From assembly GCA_964517315.1 (NCBI GenBank), contig CAZFCJ010000001.1, positions 65,003 through 129,002 of the forward strand: 64,000 nt of DNA, read 5' to 3'. Every line of letters starts with the position of its first letter. Within the stretch, counting starts at the first letter, position 1. This DNA comes from DASWJQ01 sp964517315 (GTDB lineage Bacteria > Chloroflexota > Anaerolineae > Anaerolineales > E44-bin32). Made by a program: the position numbers and the translations under genes. This document shows positions 27,064 through 36,246 of the stretch, in pieces. A model generated the notes under the pieces. It searched no databases and had not been told where the DNA came from. It saw only the letters and a list, made by a program, of their open reading frames with translations.

Positions 27064-28074
27064 ATGAACGGCAAGGGTACTGCTTTTCGAGGCGTCCTTA
27101 CGGCCATGGTCATGTTGTCCATGACCCTGACCGTCTTTAGTCCTGCAGCGGCCGCCACCTTCAGCGCTACGATCGATTTCGAAGATGGTCTGGCGGCCGG
27201 AGATATCGTCTCGAGTGTTTCACACGGGACGGGAATCTCCGGGGATGATGGTGGTGGATCCGTTGGGGTTTTTGGTTCCAATCCGTCCCTGGCTGGTAAT
27301 CAGGCGATGATCTTCGACGCCACTTGTGGTGGAAGCACACCGTGCAGCGGTGGCGACGATGATCTCTTCAAGCCAAGCCTTGGGAATGTCCTCATCATCT
27401 CCGAGGACGGCGACTCCTCCAATCCCGACGATGCCGACGTGGCCGGAGCGGTCTTCAGCTTCGACTTCACAGGATGGGCCGACGGAGAAGTGACCGTGGA
27501 CAGCATCACCGTGATGGATGTGGAGTTCGATGAGAACGAGGGCGATGCCGAAGTGACCCTCTACGACGGTGTAACCCCGCTCGCTGTGGTCCCGCTGCCG
27601 GACACGGGGGATAATGGCACAGCCGTGGTACCCATTGGGGTTTCGGGAGTCACCAACATGGACGTGGACCTGAATGGCTCCGGCGCCATAGACAACATCG
27701 AAATCTCATGGGAGGAAGAGGAAGAAGAAGAAGATGGCGAAGGCTGCACGCCCGGCTTCTGGAAGCAGGAGCACCACTTCGACTCCTGGACCGGCCATGC
27801 CCCCACCGACTCCTACGACACAGTCTTCGGTGTGACGTCCTCATTTGGCGGGACGACGCTTGAGGATGCCCTGAACGCGAAGGGTGGCGGCGAGGCTGCC
27901 CTTGCGCGCCACGCCGTGGCGGCGCTGCTCAACGCGGCCAGCCCGGATGTCGATTACCTCTTCAGCGAAGGGGACGTGATCTCGATCGTCCAGGCGGCCT
28001 ATGGCAGCGGTGACTTCGAGGCCGCTAAGGATCAGCTCGAGGCGCAGAACGAACTCGTTTGCGAGCTGGACTAA
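27064..28074 (+). CDS. Secreted acidic surface protein with CTPGFWKQ domain
   Basis: A 336-residue exported protein. The signal peptide (residues 1-31, with LTAMVMLSMTLTVFSPAAAA) has a clear AxA-type site. The mature part starts with a beta-rich domain (residues 32-215) of Asp/Gly-rich strands that resembles extracellular beta-sandwich domains. An extremely acidic linker of consecutive Glu residues at about 219-226 follows. The last 110 residues begin GEGCTPGFWKQEHHFDSW, a motif repeatedly seen in secreted bacterial proteins. No LPXTG, PEP-CTERM or other sorting tail is visible; it ends VCELD. A strong GGGAGGA lies just before ATG 27064, and a 12-bp hairpin follows the stop. It may be an abundant structural or adhesive surface protein (inference). 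Confidence 0.8.
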   Translation: MNGKGTAFRGVLTAMVMLSMTLTVFSPAAAATFSATIDFEDGLAAGDIVSSVSHGTGISGDDGGGSVGVFGSNPSLAGNQAMIFDATCGGSTPCSGGDDDLFKPSLGNVLIISEDGDSSNPDDADVAGAVFSFDFTGWADGEVTVDSITVMDVEFDENEGDAEVTLYDGVTPLAVVPLPDTGDNGTAVVPIGVSGVTNMDVDLNGSGAIDNIEISWEEEEEEEDGEGCTPGFWKQEHHFDSWTGHAPTDSYDTVFGVTSSFGGTTLEDALNAKGGGEAALARHAVAALLNAASPDVDYLFSEGDVISIVQAAYGSGDFEAAKDQLEAQNELVCELD

Positions 28075-28099
28075 AGGAGACTTGGCCGGCGACAAGCAG

Positions 28100-28130
28100 G
28101 GGGAGCAGGGCTATACCGGCCCTGCTCCCC
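28100..28130 (+). terminator. Perfect 12-bp hairpin after the surface-protein gene
   Basis: GGGGAGCAGGGC (28100-28111) pairs with GCCCTGCTCCCC (28119-28130) over all 12 bases, with the 7-base loop TATACCG. It lies 25 bases after the surface-protein stop. There is no T-run after it, so it could be a terminator aided by Rho or an mRNA 3'-end stabiliser. Confidence 0.6.
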
Positions 28131-28238
28131 TGAATCGGCCATCCGGCACGATTCTCGGTGCGCCGGAAGCAGGCATCTCTTCTTCCAGATTTGGATGAGT
28201 TGATCCGTCAAAACGGAATCACGGATGAAGGAGGGACC

Positions 28239-30038
28239 ATGAGGGTCTTGGGAATCACAACCGAGGGAGATAGCGGCGCTGCAATCGTCGAAGACGGCGC
28301 CATCCTCGCCGCGGTCAATGAGGAGCGTCTTGCCCGCATGAAGCTGGTTGTGGGCTTTCCTCGTCTGTCGATTGAGGAAGTTCTACAGCTCAGCGACACG
28401 GGTGTACAGGACCTGGATGCCGTCATTGTGGCGGCGGAGCGCAGTATTTTCGTCGACGAATTGGAGCCATTCAATGGCTGGCTTCAGGTTTCGGACAACG
28501 GCCGTCCAGGCAATCTGATCAAAAGAGCAGCTTCACGCTTGTCCAAATTCCGTGACCGGCTTCCATTCCTAGAATCCGGTTATTACGCCTTACTCGCGCC
28601 TTCCTTCCGGGAACGGCGCCGGCGGATACAGCAAATACTACGTGAGGAATTGGGGATTCGCTGCCCGATCCGCTTTGTGGATCACCACTTCGCCCATGTG
28701 ACCTCGGCGTACTTCACCAGTGGATTTGAGGACGCCTTGATCGTCTCCATCGATGGCGGAGGCGACGGACGAAGCTCGCTCATTTATCAGGTGCGCGATG
28801 GGCGTTTCAGTTACCTCCATGAAGTTTCAGCGTTTCACTCGTTGGGAAATTATTACGCCTACGTCACGCATCTCTGTGGCTACAAGGCGATGAAGCACGA
28901 AGGGAAGATCACGGGCCTGGCGGCCCACGGAGAGCCCAAGTACGTGGACCTGCTTCAGGAGTTCATCGACGAGGAAAGTGGGACCTTCATCAATCGAAGT
29001 GGCGTCGTATTTCAGGCGGCCGTCGAAGCGTTAGAGCGGCGCTTGCCAGATGGCTGGACGAAGGAAGACTTGGCCGCAAGCGTCCAGCAGCACTTTGAGA
29101 GCTTGGTGAAGAGCTATATCCGGCACTGGGCTCGGAGCTCGGGGATCAGGGATCTGGCTTTGGCCGGGGGGGTGTTCGCGAACGTCCGCGTCAACCAGGA
29201 AGTCTTGGCGCTCCCTGAGATCGATCGGATCTTCATTCACCCTCACATGAGCGACGGCGGGCTGTCCGTCGGAGCCGCGCTGTCGGCGTGCGTCCCGGGT
29301 GTACTTGAGCAGACAATGAGATGCGAGCAGCGGGCCATTCCGGATGTGTATCTCGGTCGGGACCTTGAAGAAAAGGCGATCCTCGAGGCGCTTGAAAAGC
29401 ATCAGTTGGAGCCGGAAGAGATTGAAGGGACGATCGAGGAAGCGATCGCCAAGCTGCTCATTCAAGGCTACGTGGTGGCCAGGGCCAGCGGGCGTATGGA
29501 ATACGGACCCCGGGCGCTGGGGAACCGCTCGATTCTCTATCAACCGACCGATGCAAGTGTCAACGACTGGCTGAACGCCAATCTCAAGAGGACCGAGTTC
29601 ATGCCGTTTGCCCCTTCCACCCTGTACGAGGAGCGCGCAGCGTGTTACGAGCGGGTGGAGGGAGCCGAACATCCGGGCGAATTCATGACGATCACTTTTC
29701 ACTGTACGCCGTGGATGCGGAACGTCATGAAGGGCGTCGTCCATGTGGACGGAACTGCGCGTCCGCACCTGGTCCGTAAAGATCGCAATCCCAGCTTCCA
29801 CCGGGTCATTGAGCACTTTTATGAAAGAACCGGACTTCCGGCGATCATAAACACCAGCTTCAATATGCATGAGGAACCGATCGTAAACAGCGCCGACGAT
29901 TGTGTGCGGGCCTTTCTGGCCGGCAACTTGGATTATCTGGCCCTCGGGCAGCATTTGGTCAAGCATCCCGAGCCACTGACCCATGAGCTGCGGCCAGTTG
30001 AATCGGAGCGTATGGGCGAGGAAAAAACCAGCGCATGA
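28239..30038 (+). CDS. Carbamoyltransferase (NodU/TobZ family)
   Basis: A 599-residue O-carbamoyltransferase. The N-terminal ATPase-like domain opens MRVLGITTEGDSGAAIVEDG. The metal-binding VDHHFAHVTSAYFTSGF and DGGGDGRSSLIY, KHEGKITGLAAHGEP and LALAGGVFANVRVNQ identify the YrdC-unlike NodU family core. MEYGPRALGNRSIL and EFMPFAPSTL are the C-terminal domain landmarks. It transfers a carbamoyl group from carbamoyl phosphate with ATP to a sugar hydroxyl. ATG 28239 follows AAGGAGGG. Its stop overlaps the LPG-synthase-TM gene by four bases, linking carbamoylation to that membrane step. Confidence 0.9.
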   Translation: MRVLGITTEGDSGAAIVEDGAILAAVNEERLARMKLVVGFPRLSIEEVLQLSDTGVQDLDAVIVAAERSIFVDELEPFNGWLQVSDNGRPGNLIKRAASRLSKFRDRLPFLESGYYALLAPSFRERRRRIQQILREELGIRCPIRFVDHHFAHVTSAYFTSGFEDALIVSIDGGGDGRSSLIYQVRDGRFSYLHEVSAFHSLGNYYAYVTHLCGYKAMKHEGKITGLAAHGEPKYVDLLQEFIDEESGTFINRSGVVFQAAVEALERRLPDGWTKEDLAASVQQHFESLVKSYIRHWARSSGIRDLALAGGVFANVRVNQEVLALPEIDRIFIHPHMSDGGLSVGAALSACVPGVLEQTMRCEQRAIPDVYLGRDLEEKAILEALEKHQLEPEEIEGTIEEAIAKLLIQGYVVARASGRMEYGPRALGNRSILYQPTDASVNDWLNANLKRTEFMPFAPSTLYEERAACYERVEGAEHPGEFMTITFHCTPWMRNVMKGVVHVDGTARPHLVRKDRNPSFHRVIEHFYERTGLPAIINTSFNMHEEPIVNSADDCVRAFLAGNLDYLALGQHLVKHPEPLTHELRPVESERMGEEKTSA

Positions 30039-31123
30039 CGGTCGCGTCCGAAGAGTCCCTCAGTCCAGACGAGGCAGTCCAAAAGGCTGCCGAGGTTCAG
30101 GTGGACGGCGGGGAGTTATTGGGATCAGGAGGAAAGTACGCATCTCCGCTGCGCTTGCCCACCTGGTTGCGGCTGGCGATAGGCGGCGCCTTATTGGCCT
30201 ATCTGATTTGGCGGAGTGACGTTAGCCGCCTGGCCATGACCCTGGCCCGCGTGGACACGACATGGTTGATGGTGGCAGTCGGGGTTCAGTTGATCGGGAA
30301 GGCGATTTGGTCCCTGCGTTGGAAGGCGGTCTTACGAGCGCTCCGGCATGAGGTTTCCTTCTGGCGTTTGTTCCGCGGCATTTTTATCGGTCAATTCTTC
30401 AACAATTTTCTGCCTACCAGCGTCGGAGGGGACTTTTACCGGGGTTACTGGATCCTTGACGATGCAGGTGAGTACAGACGTTCAATGTTCATCGTGTTCC
30501 TGGAACGTTTCATCGGCCTTATCACGCTGGGGTATGTCGCCCTCACGGCGCTCGTCATCCTCCTCATTCAAACCGGGCAGAGTTTTGAGGGCGACATACT
30601 GGTCATAGGATTGGGGTTGTTGGCACTCTGCGGCTCTGGCATTTTGCTTCGGCCCTCGGTTTTCCGGCGCGCGGACGAACTGGTTGGCAGCATTTCAGGG
30701 GATTGGTTTCGTGACGTCCGGGCCATGGTCGGGCAAGGGCTGGAAGTTCTCCAACGAAGCGGCGGATCCCGGTGGGGCATCTACGCGCTTTCTGTTGCTG
30801 TGCAGTTTGTCGGGATCGGATTTTACTTCGCTCTGGGTAGGGCCATCATGGTCGAACTGGATTTTTGGCACTATGTCGTCATTGTGCCGCTTGTCAGCGT
30901 GGCAACCATGTTGCCGATCACCATGAATGGGTTGGGGGTCCGTGAAGGCTCACTCGTGCTCCTGATCCATGCGATCGGAGCGGATGTTGCGTTGGACCGC
31001 GCGTTGGCTCTTGGGCTTGTGGCCTCGTTCATGGTGCCGTTGATCTCACTGATAGGCGGATGGTTCTATATACGCGGGCGCGGTCAGGAAAACGAGGATG
31101 TCCGACTTTCGAGCACTGGATAA
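30035..31123 (+). CDS. LPG-synthase-TM / UPF0104 membrane protein (second copy)
   Basis: A 362-residue polytopic membrane protein, a paralogue of the one at 22.4 kb. It has a soluble N-terminal stretch of about 45 residues absent from the first copy, then about eight transmembrane segments. FRGIFIGQFFNNFLPTSVGG, DFYRGYWIL and LPITMNGLGVREGSLVLLI match family landmarks. It couples to the carbamoyltransferase by a four-base overlap and overlaps the methyltransferase downstream by 26 bp. Lipid-linked glycan handling is possible, but function is not established. Confidence 0.85.
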   Translation: MTVASEESLSPDEAVQKAAEVQVDGGELLGSGGKYASPLRLPTWLRLAIGGALLAYLIWRSDVSRLAMTLARVDTTWLMVAVGVQLIGKAIWSLRWKAVLRALRHEVSFWRLFRGIFIGQFFNNFLPTSVGGDFYRGYWILDDAGEYRRSMFIVFLERFIGLITLGYVALTALVILLIQTGQSFEGDILVIGLGLLALCGSGILLRPSVFRRADELVGSISGDWFRDVRAMVGQGLEVLQRSGGSRWGIYALSVAVQFVGIGFYFALGRAIMVELDFWHYVVIVPLVSVATMLPITMNGLGVREGSLVLLIHAIGADVALDRALALGLVASFMVPLISLIGGWFYIRGRGQENEDVRLSSTG

Positions 31124-31919
31124 GTTCTTCGACAACATCGACTTCGTTGTTCCAGGGTACGAGCGCTCAAGCCAATATATGGTGGCGATTCATCGCGCGT
31201 TCTATGAGTGGGCGCGGGACCGAATCGCGGGAGCAGAAGCCCTCGATGCGGGCTGCGGCGAAGGGTATGGCGCCGACATTCTGGCCCAAACGGCGGAGCG
31301 GGTCGTGGGGATCGACATAAAGCCTGAGTTGGTCGCTCATGCTCGTCGTCGCTATCAACGTCCAAATTTGGACTTCAGACTCATGGATTGTGAGGCGATG
31401 AATTTTGGCCATTCGACCTTTGATGTCGTGGTCTCGAATGAGCTGATCGAACATCTGCCTGACTTCGAAGCCTTCCTGGTAGGAGCCCAGAAGGTGCTTA
31501 GATCCGGCGGGCGTTTCATGTGTGCCACCACCAACGCTGGGATTAGCTTTGGGAAGTCCGACGCAACGCCGATGAACCGCAACCATTATCGAGAGTTCGA
31601 CGCCTCGGGACTTCGAGCCGAGCTCTCGAAATATTTCGACACCTGTCAGATCTACAGTGAGACCATGAATGAGCGCTTCAGAGCCTTCACGCTCGACCGC
31701 CGAGCCCGGGCTGTCGAGAACCTTCTCATTCGCATCGGTGTGAAGCACCGCATCCCCATTCGGCTTCGGAACTTCGTACGCCAGGCCCTGACCGGGGTGG
31801 ATTTGGACAGGGCTACCGAGGCGGGGTTTGAGATTGTCGAGGGCGAGGTACACGATGCCTTGTACCTGATCGGGGTGGCAGAAAAACGTGGTTGGGAAGC
31901 GTCCGGTGACGATACCTGA
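31098..31919 (+). CDS. Class I SAM-dependent methyltransferase
   Basis: A 273-residue Methyltransf_11/23 protein. Motif I is ALDAGCGEGYGADILAQTA, followed by VVGIDIKPELVAHARRRY, FDVVVSNELIEHLPD and LRSGGRFMCATTNAG. GNRH-like NRNHYREF and the C-terminal cap resemble small-molecule or sugar methyltransferases. Its start lies inside the preceding LPG-synthase-TM gene, with AGGAAAACGAGG just upstream, which implies coupled expression. Confidence 0.88.
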   Translation: MSDFRALDKFFDNIDFVVPGYERSSQYMVAIHRAFYEWARDRIAGAEALDAGCGEGYGADILAQTAERVVGIDIKPELVAHARRRYQRPNLDFRLMDCEAMNFGHSTFDVVVSNELIEHLPDFEAFLVGAQKVLRSGGRFMCATTNAGISFGKSDATPMNRNHYREFDASGLRAELSKYFDTCQIYSETMNERFRAFTLDRRARAVENLLIRIGVKHRIPIRLRNFVRQALTGVDLDRATEAGFEIVEGEVHDALYLIGVAEKRGWEASGDDT

Positions 31920-31981
31920 GGTGAGCGGCGGTCCTTCGCTTTAGGCCCAACGATCAGATCCCTCGCCGAAGAGCCTACGAT

Positions 31982-32866
31982 ATGATCCGCCGTATTGTCA
32001 CCGGTGTCCTTCTGGGGACGCTGGCTGGCGGCTTTGCCCTCGCTTTGAGCTTGCCGTCCTCATCGCCTCCAGAACCGCGGACGGTGCAAATCCCGGTGGA
32101 TGGGTATAGGATTACCGGCTACGTGAGTGAGGCGAGGCAGGAGTCGGATCAGTGGATCGTTCTGGTCCACGGGAACCGGCGAGAAGGTCAGGGTCATCCC
32201 CTCTATGCGGCGCTGCAAGCTGGCCTAAGCAGAGAGGTCAACGTACTGGCGATTGACATGTGGGGCTTTGGTCGGTCTTCGGCTCGGGCCGAGGCTACAG
32301 CATCGAGCGCCTTCGACCGCTATCCTGATATTCGGGCAGCCATTGGGTATTTGAATGAGGAGTATGGTGCATCCGAGGACCAAATTTCGCTGGTTGGCCA
32401 TTCGCTTGGCGCTCTCCAGGTCCTTCGCGCGGCCAACGCGGCAAGCGTTCGATCCGTCATAGCTTTGGGGCCGGCGGATTTTTCCGTGTTCATCGCCGAA
32501 AGGGAGTCCAGGGAGGCCTATCGGACCAAGTACGAACAGCGCACGGGCGTACGTATGACGGACGCTGTGTTCATTGACGAGGCGTCACGGTTCATCCCTT
32601 CCGCTCTCTTTGGACCGTGCCCCGACGTGCCGATCGTCCTCATTTTCGGCCAGCGGGACATCAGCGAGGGATTGAACCAACATCGGGAGGCGATCCCGAA
32701 GGCTTGTCGAGAGCAAATGAAGTGGAAGACTATTCCGTTGGCCGATCATATGTACTTTACGGAGGAGGCGAGGCTGCCAGGCGTTCTCGCCCGGGCGATG
32801 TCCAGGGGTGCTGTGGAGCTGTTGGTACGGAACATCCTTCATTTCGTCGGCAGTCCAACGGGATGA
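31982..32866 (+). CDS. Alpha/beta hydrolase, membrane-anchored or exported
   Basis: A 294-residue alpha/beta hydrolase. The N-terminus carries a hydrophobic segment (IVTGVLLGTLAGGFALALSL) that is either a signal peptide or an anchor. VLVHGNRREG provides the oxyanion region and VGHSLGALQVLRAA holds the nucleophile Ser in G-x-S-x-G. VLIFGQRDISEG has the acidic residue and PLADHMYFTEEA the His of the triad. It probably acts outside the membrane on ester or acyl groups of the glycan (inference). Its stop overlaps the DUF5060 lipoprotein by four bases. Confidence 0.85.
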   Translation: MIRRIVTGVLLGTLAGGFALALSLPSSSPPEPRTVQIPVDGYRITGYVSEARQESDQWIVLVHGNRREGQGHPLYAALQAGLSREVNVLAIDMWGFGRSSARAEATASSAFDRYPDIRAAIGYLNEEYGASEDQISLVGHSLGALQVLRAANAASVRSVIALGPADFSVFIAERESREAYRTKYEQRTGVRMTDAVFIDEASRFIPSALFGPCPDVPIVLIFGQRDISEGLNQHREAIPKACREQMKWKTIPLADHMYFTEEARLPGVLARAMSRGAVELLVRNILHFVGSPTG

Positions 32867-34575
32867 GAGTTAGCACTGCCGGTCTCTGCATCTTCGGAAT
32901 TATCGCCATCGTTGGGTGCTCTCCCCCAATTCCAGCTGATCCATCAGCTACGACGGCTCCTCTGGCTGCGACGACCCCTTCCATCGAAGTGTCGGAGGCT
33001 GTGGAGAACGCCGGGGAGCTGGCGTCACCCACGGTGGGGGCGACACAGACCCTCGTCGAGCCGGACCGAGGAGCTGTCTCCCAATGGTCCTTGCTTGAGT
33101 TCGAGCTGAGCGGACCCGACTCTGAAATCGGCGAAGGAAAGGAAAACCCGTTTTCAGCTGAAGTCTCGGTTCGGTTTCAAGGACCGAGTGGACAGATTTA
33201 CACTGTCCCTGCATTTTACGAAGGCGATGGACTCGGTTCGTTGAACGGGGATGTCTGGAAGGTCCGGTTTTCCCCGGATCAGCCCGGCCGATGGAGCTTC
33301 GAGAGTGTAGGCGGGGAATTTGTCCTTCAACCGAATGCCGGGGAATTCCTCGCGCGTTCAGCCGGTGGTTGTGACGACGAGACGCCCGGGGATCTGCCGA
33401 ACTTCACCTGCGCCGGGCGCCTGCAGAATCACGGCGGGCATTACCTCTCTTTCTCCGATGGCACGCCGTGGCTGAAGGGTGGTGTGGATGATCCCGAGGA
33501 CTTTCTCGCTCCCGGTCAGAATGCCGGCTTTGGATCGAAAAGGCAGGCCGTCGATTACCTGGCTGGTCACAACGTCAATTCAATGTACATCATGCTGAAC
33601 AATGTGGGCGGGGATGCCAGGAACGTTTGGCCCTGGCTGGGTCGTACAGAAGGTGAGGCGGTTCAACGCCATCGTTACTTCGATATAAATCGTTTGGCCG
33701 AGTGGGAGGGATTGTTCCGTTATATACAGGGCCGTGGAATGGTCCTTCACCTTGTTCTGGAGGATGATTCCGGTTGGACGGGCTTCGACCGGGAGCTTTA
33801 CTACCGCGAAATGGTCGCCCGATTCGGTCACCACAACGGGCTGATTTGGAACCTGAGCGAGGAATACAACGAAAACTACTCGCCTGCAGAAGTCAAGGAG
33901 CACGCGTCCTTATTGGCGGCGCTCGACCCTTATGATCATCCGATTACGGTGCATCACGCCGGGGGCCTCCGGAACTGGCGTCCGTTCCTTGCAGACCCGA
34001 ACTTGGCGATGACGAGTTTTCAGACAAGGAGAGAACCTCAGAATGACCAGGCCGCTCGCTGGTACCGGATGGCGGAGGAATCTCAGTCCAGCCTCGTGAT
34101 CTCGTTTGATGAGACTGGAAAGATCGGACCTCAACACCGCGATTTGGCCCGCCACATTTTATGGTCGGTTTACCTGGGAGGTGGCAATTACGAGATCCAC
34201 ACTTCTCCGCTCCGGAGCTACGAAGAATTCGAAGAACATCTCAATGACATTCATCGGGCTCGAGCATATGTTGAGCAGTTTCCCTATTGCCTGATGCAGC
34301 CGTCCAATCAAATGGTGGTTTCCGGGAACGCATATTTGTTTGGAGATCCGGAGACGGCCTTCATCGGTTACCTTCCGCAGGGAGGACGGGTTGAGCTTGA
34401 CCTCTCCGACTCAAACCAGAGCTTCCGATTGGAGTGGTTCAACCCCAGGTCCGGTGAGACGACCGCAGGTGGCCCGATCGATCCTGAAGCTCAAGTACGT
34501 TTAGAGCCTCCATTTCCCGGGGATTCTGTTCTTGGATTGCGGGGTGAATCGGGGGCTTTCTCATCGTGTCGTTGA
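32863..34575 (+). CDS. DUF5060-domain putative glycoside hydrolase lipoprotein (second copy)
   Basis: A 570-residue lipoprotein. The signal peptide FGIIAIVGCS has a good lipobox, so lipidation at about residue 19 is likely. A Thr/Ser/Pro-rich linker of about 60 residues follows, then DUF5060 (EFELSGPDSEIG, NPFSAEVSVRFQ, RFSPDQPGRWSFE) and a TIM-barrel-like DUF4038 domain. That domain includes HNVNSMYIMLNNVGG, GLIWNLSEEYNENYSP and LVISFDETGKIG, which holds candidate catalytic Glu residues. These are better preserved than in the copy at 20 kb. The start is ATG 32863, overlapping the hydrolase stop. It likely processes carbohydrate outside the cell. Confidence 0.8.
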   Translation: MRVSTAGLCIFGIIAIVGCSPPIPADPSATTAPLAATTPSIEVSEAVENAGELASPTVGATQTLVEPDRGAVSQWSLLEFELSGPDSEIGEGKENPFSAEVSVRFQGPSGQIYTVPAFYEGDGLGSLNGDVWKVRFSPDQPGRWSFESVGGEFVLQPNAGEFLARSAGGCDDETPGDLPNFTCAGRLQNHGGHYLSFSDGTPWLKGGVDDPEDFLAPGQNAGFGSKRQAVDYLAGHNVNSMYIMLNNVGGDARNVWPWLGRTEGEAVQRHRYFDINRLAEWEGLFRYIQGRGMVLHLVLEDDSGWTGFDRELYYREMVARFGHHNGLIWNLSEEYNENYSPAEVKEHASLLAALDPYDHPITVHHAGGLRNWRPFLADPNLAMTSFQTRREPQNDQAARWYRMAEESQSSLVISFDETGKIGPQHRDLARHILWSVYLGGGNYEIHTSPLRSYEEFEEHLNDIHRARAYVEQFPYCLMQPSNQMVVSGNAYLFGDPETAFIGYLPQGGRVELDLSDSNQSFRLEWFNPRSGETTAGGPIDPEAQVRLEPPFPGDSVLGLRGESGAFSSCR

Positions 34576-34677
34576 GGGCTCTACTTGGATGCAGGATCGC
34601 CTCTCTTCATCCGGGTATAGGCATGCGGTCCCTAACCCCTTCGGGTAAGAAGACGCAATACTCATGAGGATCCTATA

Positions 34678-36117
34678 GTGTTGCTCGAAAGTTGGCTCAA
34701 GTGGTTCGATTCGATCTTCGATCGGCTGGAGGACGATCGAAGGTTACGGTGGATTTGTATCATCACGATTTCAACTCTGGCCGCAGTGCTTCGCTTTTAT
34801 CAGTTGGGCGAATGGAGCTTTTGGGGTGATGAGATCATCACCGTTAACCGCGCGCTCGACATAGACTTTGCGGGTGCGGGTCGCCTGTCCGTCTCCTTGC
34901 TTCTGACGTACCTTGCGATGGCGACGTTCGGTGTCGGTGAATGGAGCGCTCGGCTCGCCCCGGCGTTGGCCGGTATCGTGACGGTGCCGGTGTTATTCTT
35001 CCTGACCCGTCGCCTATTCAATGCGGGCACAGCCCTGGTTGCGGCGTCGCTGCTGGCGGTATCGCCTTGGCATCTGTACTGGTCACAAAACGCTCGGTTC
35101 TACGCTTTTATGCTTCTCTTTTACACCGTTGCGTTGGTTCTCTTCTACCTGGGCCTCGAACAGGATCGGCCTGTATATCTCCTCTTAGCTCTCGGATTCT
35201 TGGGACTGGCAGCCCTTGAGCGGTTGGTCGCACTCATCTTCCTTCCGGTCATTGGTCTTTATGTCCTGCTGCTATTCGTCGGTCCATTTGGGCTTTCGAA
35301 AGGGCTGAATGGTCGAAACCTCGCTGTATTTACGCTACCGGGTCTGGTGCCGGGGATGTACCTGGTTCTGACATTTCCTGCAGTGAGGGATCCTTCATTA
35401 TGGTCTCAACTTTTCGGATGGGTCAACACCAATCCATTTTGGATCTTATCTGGGGTCGCTTACTATGTCGGGGTGGCCACAATTTGTGCGGCGACGGCGG
35501 CTGGAGTCTACCTTGTGCTTCATCGGAACCGTGCCGGGGCTCTCCTTGCTCTCGGCGCCGTCGTTCCCCTGTTGCTGATTGCGGCTGTCTCAACGTTTCA
35601 ATACGCGGCCAACCGGTATGTCTTTGTCTCATTGACAAGCTGGTTGATTCTAGCCGGCGTTGCAGTTAGGGAGCTCTTTCGTGAGTCGTCTCCGGGTGGC
35701 CCTCGGCTTTTGGCAGCTGGACTTCTCATGATTCTGGTCTTCACTGCAGCCAGCGAAGACGCTCTGTATTACCTGTACCAACATGGCAATCGTGATAACT
35801 GGAAGGCGGCGTTCGAGTTCATCGGTGAGGAGAAGGCCCCCGATGACCTCGTCGTCAGCGCCAACCCGGCGCTCGGTCAGTATTACCTGGGCGAAGAGGT
35901 TCTGGGCATGGCCAATCTGGATGTTCAGCAGATCGGCGATGAAGGCCACAGGGTCTGGATTGTCGAGGATATGACGGCATCGGTCAAGTGGCCTCGGGCA
36001 CGGCAGCGTCTGATCAGCCGCGGCGAACTCATCCGGGAATTCGACGTCCGTGTAAGGGCACGGAATTTCGAGATGAACGTCTACCTTATCGACAATGCGA
36101 TTTCGCCGTCTGAATAG
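34678..36117 (+). CDS. Glycosyltransferase family 39 (second copy)
   Basis: A 479-residue GT-C membrane protein, a close paralogue of the gene at 23.4 kb over its full length. The catalytic loop is LGEWSFWGDEIITVNRAL, and SWHLYWSQ-like WHLYWSQNARFYAFMLLFY follows. The C-terminal tail ends RARNFEMNVYLIDNA. The start appears to be GTG 34678 preceded by TGAGGA eight bases away; no ATG fits better. It transfers a sugar from a polyprenyl-phosphate donor outside the membrane. It sits between the DUF5060 gene and the co-polymerase. Confidence 0.88.
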   Translation: MLLESWLKWFDSIFDRLEDDRRLRWICIITISTLAAVLRFYQLGEWSFWGDEIITVNRALDIDFAGAGRLSVSLLLTYLAMATFGVGEWSARLAPALAGIVTVPVLFFLTRRLFNAGTALVAASLLAVSPWHLYWSQNARFYAFMLLFYTVALVLFYLGLEQDRPVYLLLALGFLGLAALERLVALIFLPVIGLYVLLLFVGPFGLSKGLNGRNLAVFTLPGLVPGMYLVLTFPAVRDPSLWSQLFGWVNTNPFWILSGVAYYVGVATICAATAAGVYLVLHRNRAGALLALGAVVPLLLIAAVSTFQYAANRYVFVSLTSWLILAGVAVRELFRESSPGGPRLLAAGLLMILVFTAASEDALYYLYQHGNRDNWKAAFEFIGEEKAPDDLVVSANPALGQYYLGEEVLGMANLDVQQIGDEGHRVWIVEDMTASVKWPRARQRLISRGELIREFDVRVRARNFEMNVYLIDNAISPSE

Positions 36118-36246
36118 GCAGGTCGATGTCTTCCCCATTTTTTCGCAAGCGATTAAAATCGCGACTGCAATTCTCGAAGCAAATATAGAAGGAGGAAAGG
36201 CGCTCATCGAGGTTTGGAATCACCAAACCGAAAGCGCCGTAAAAAC

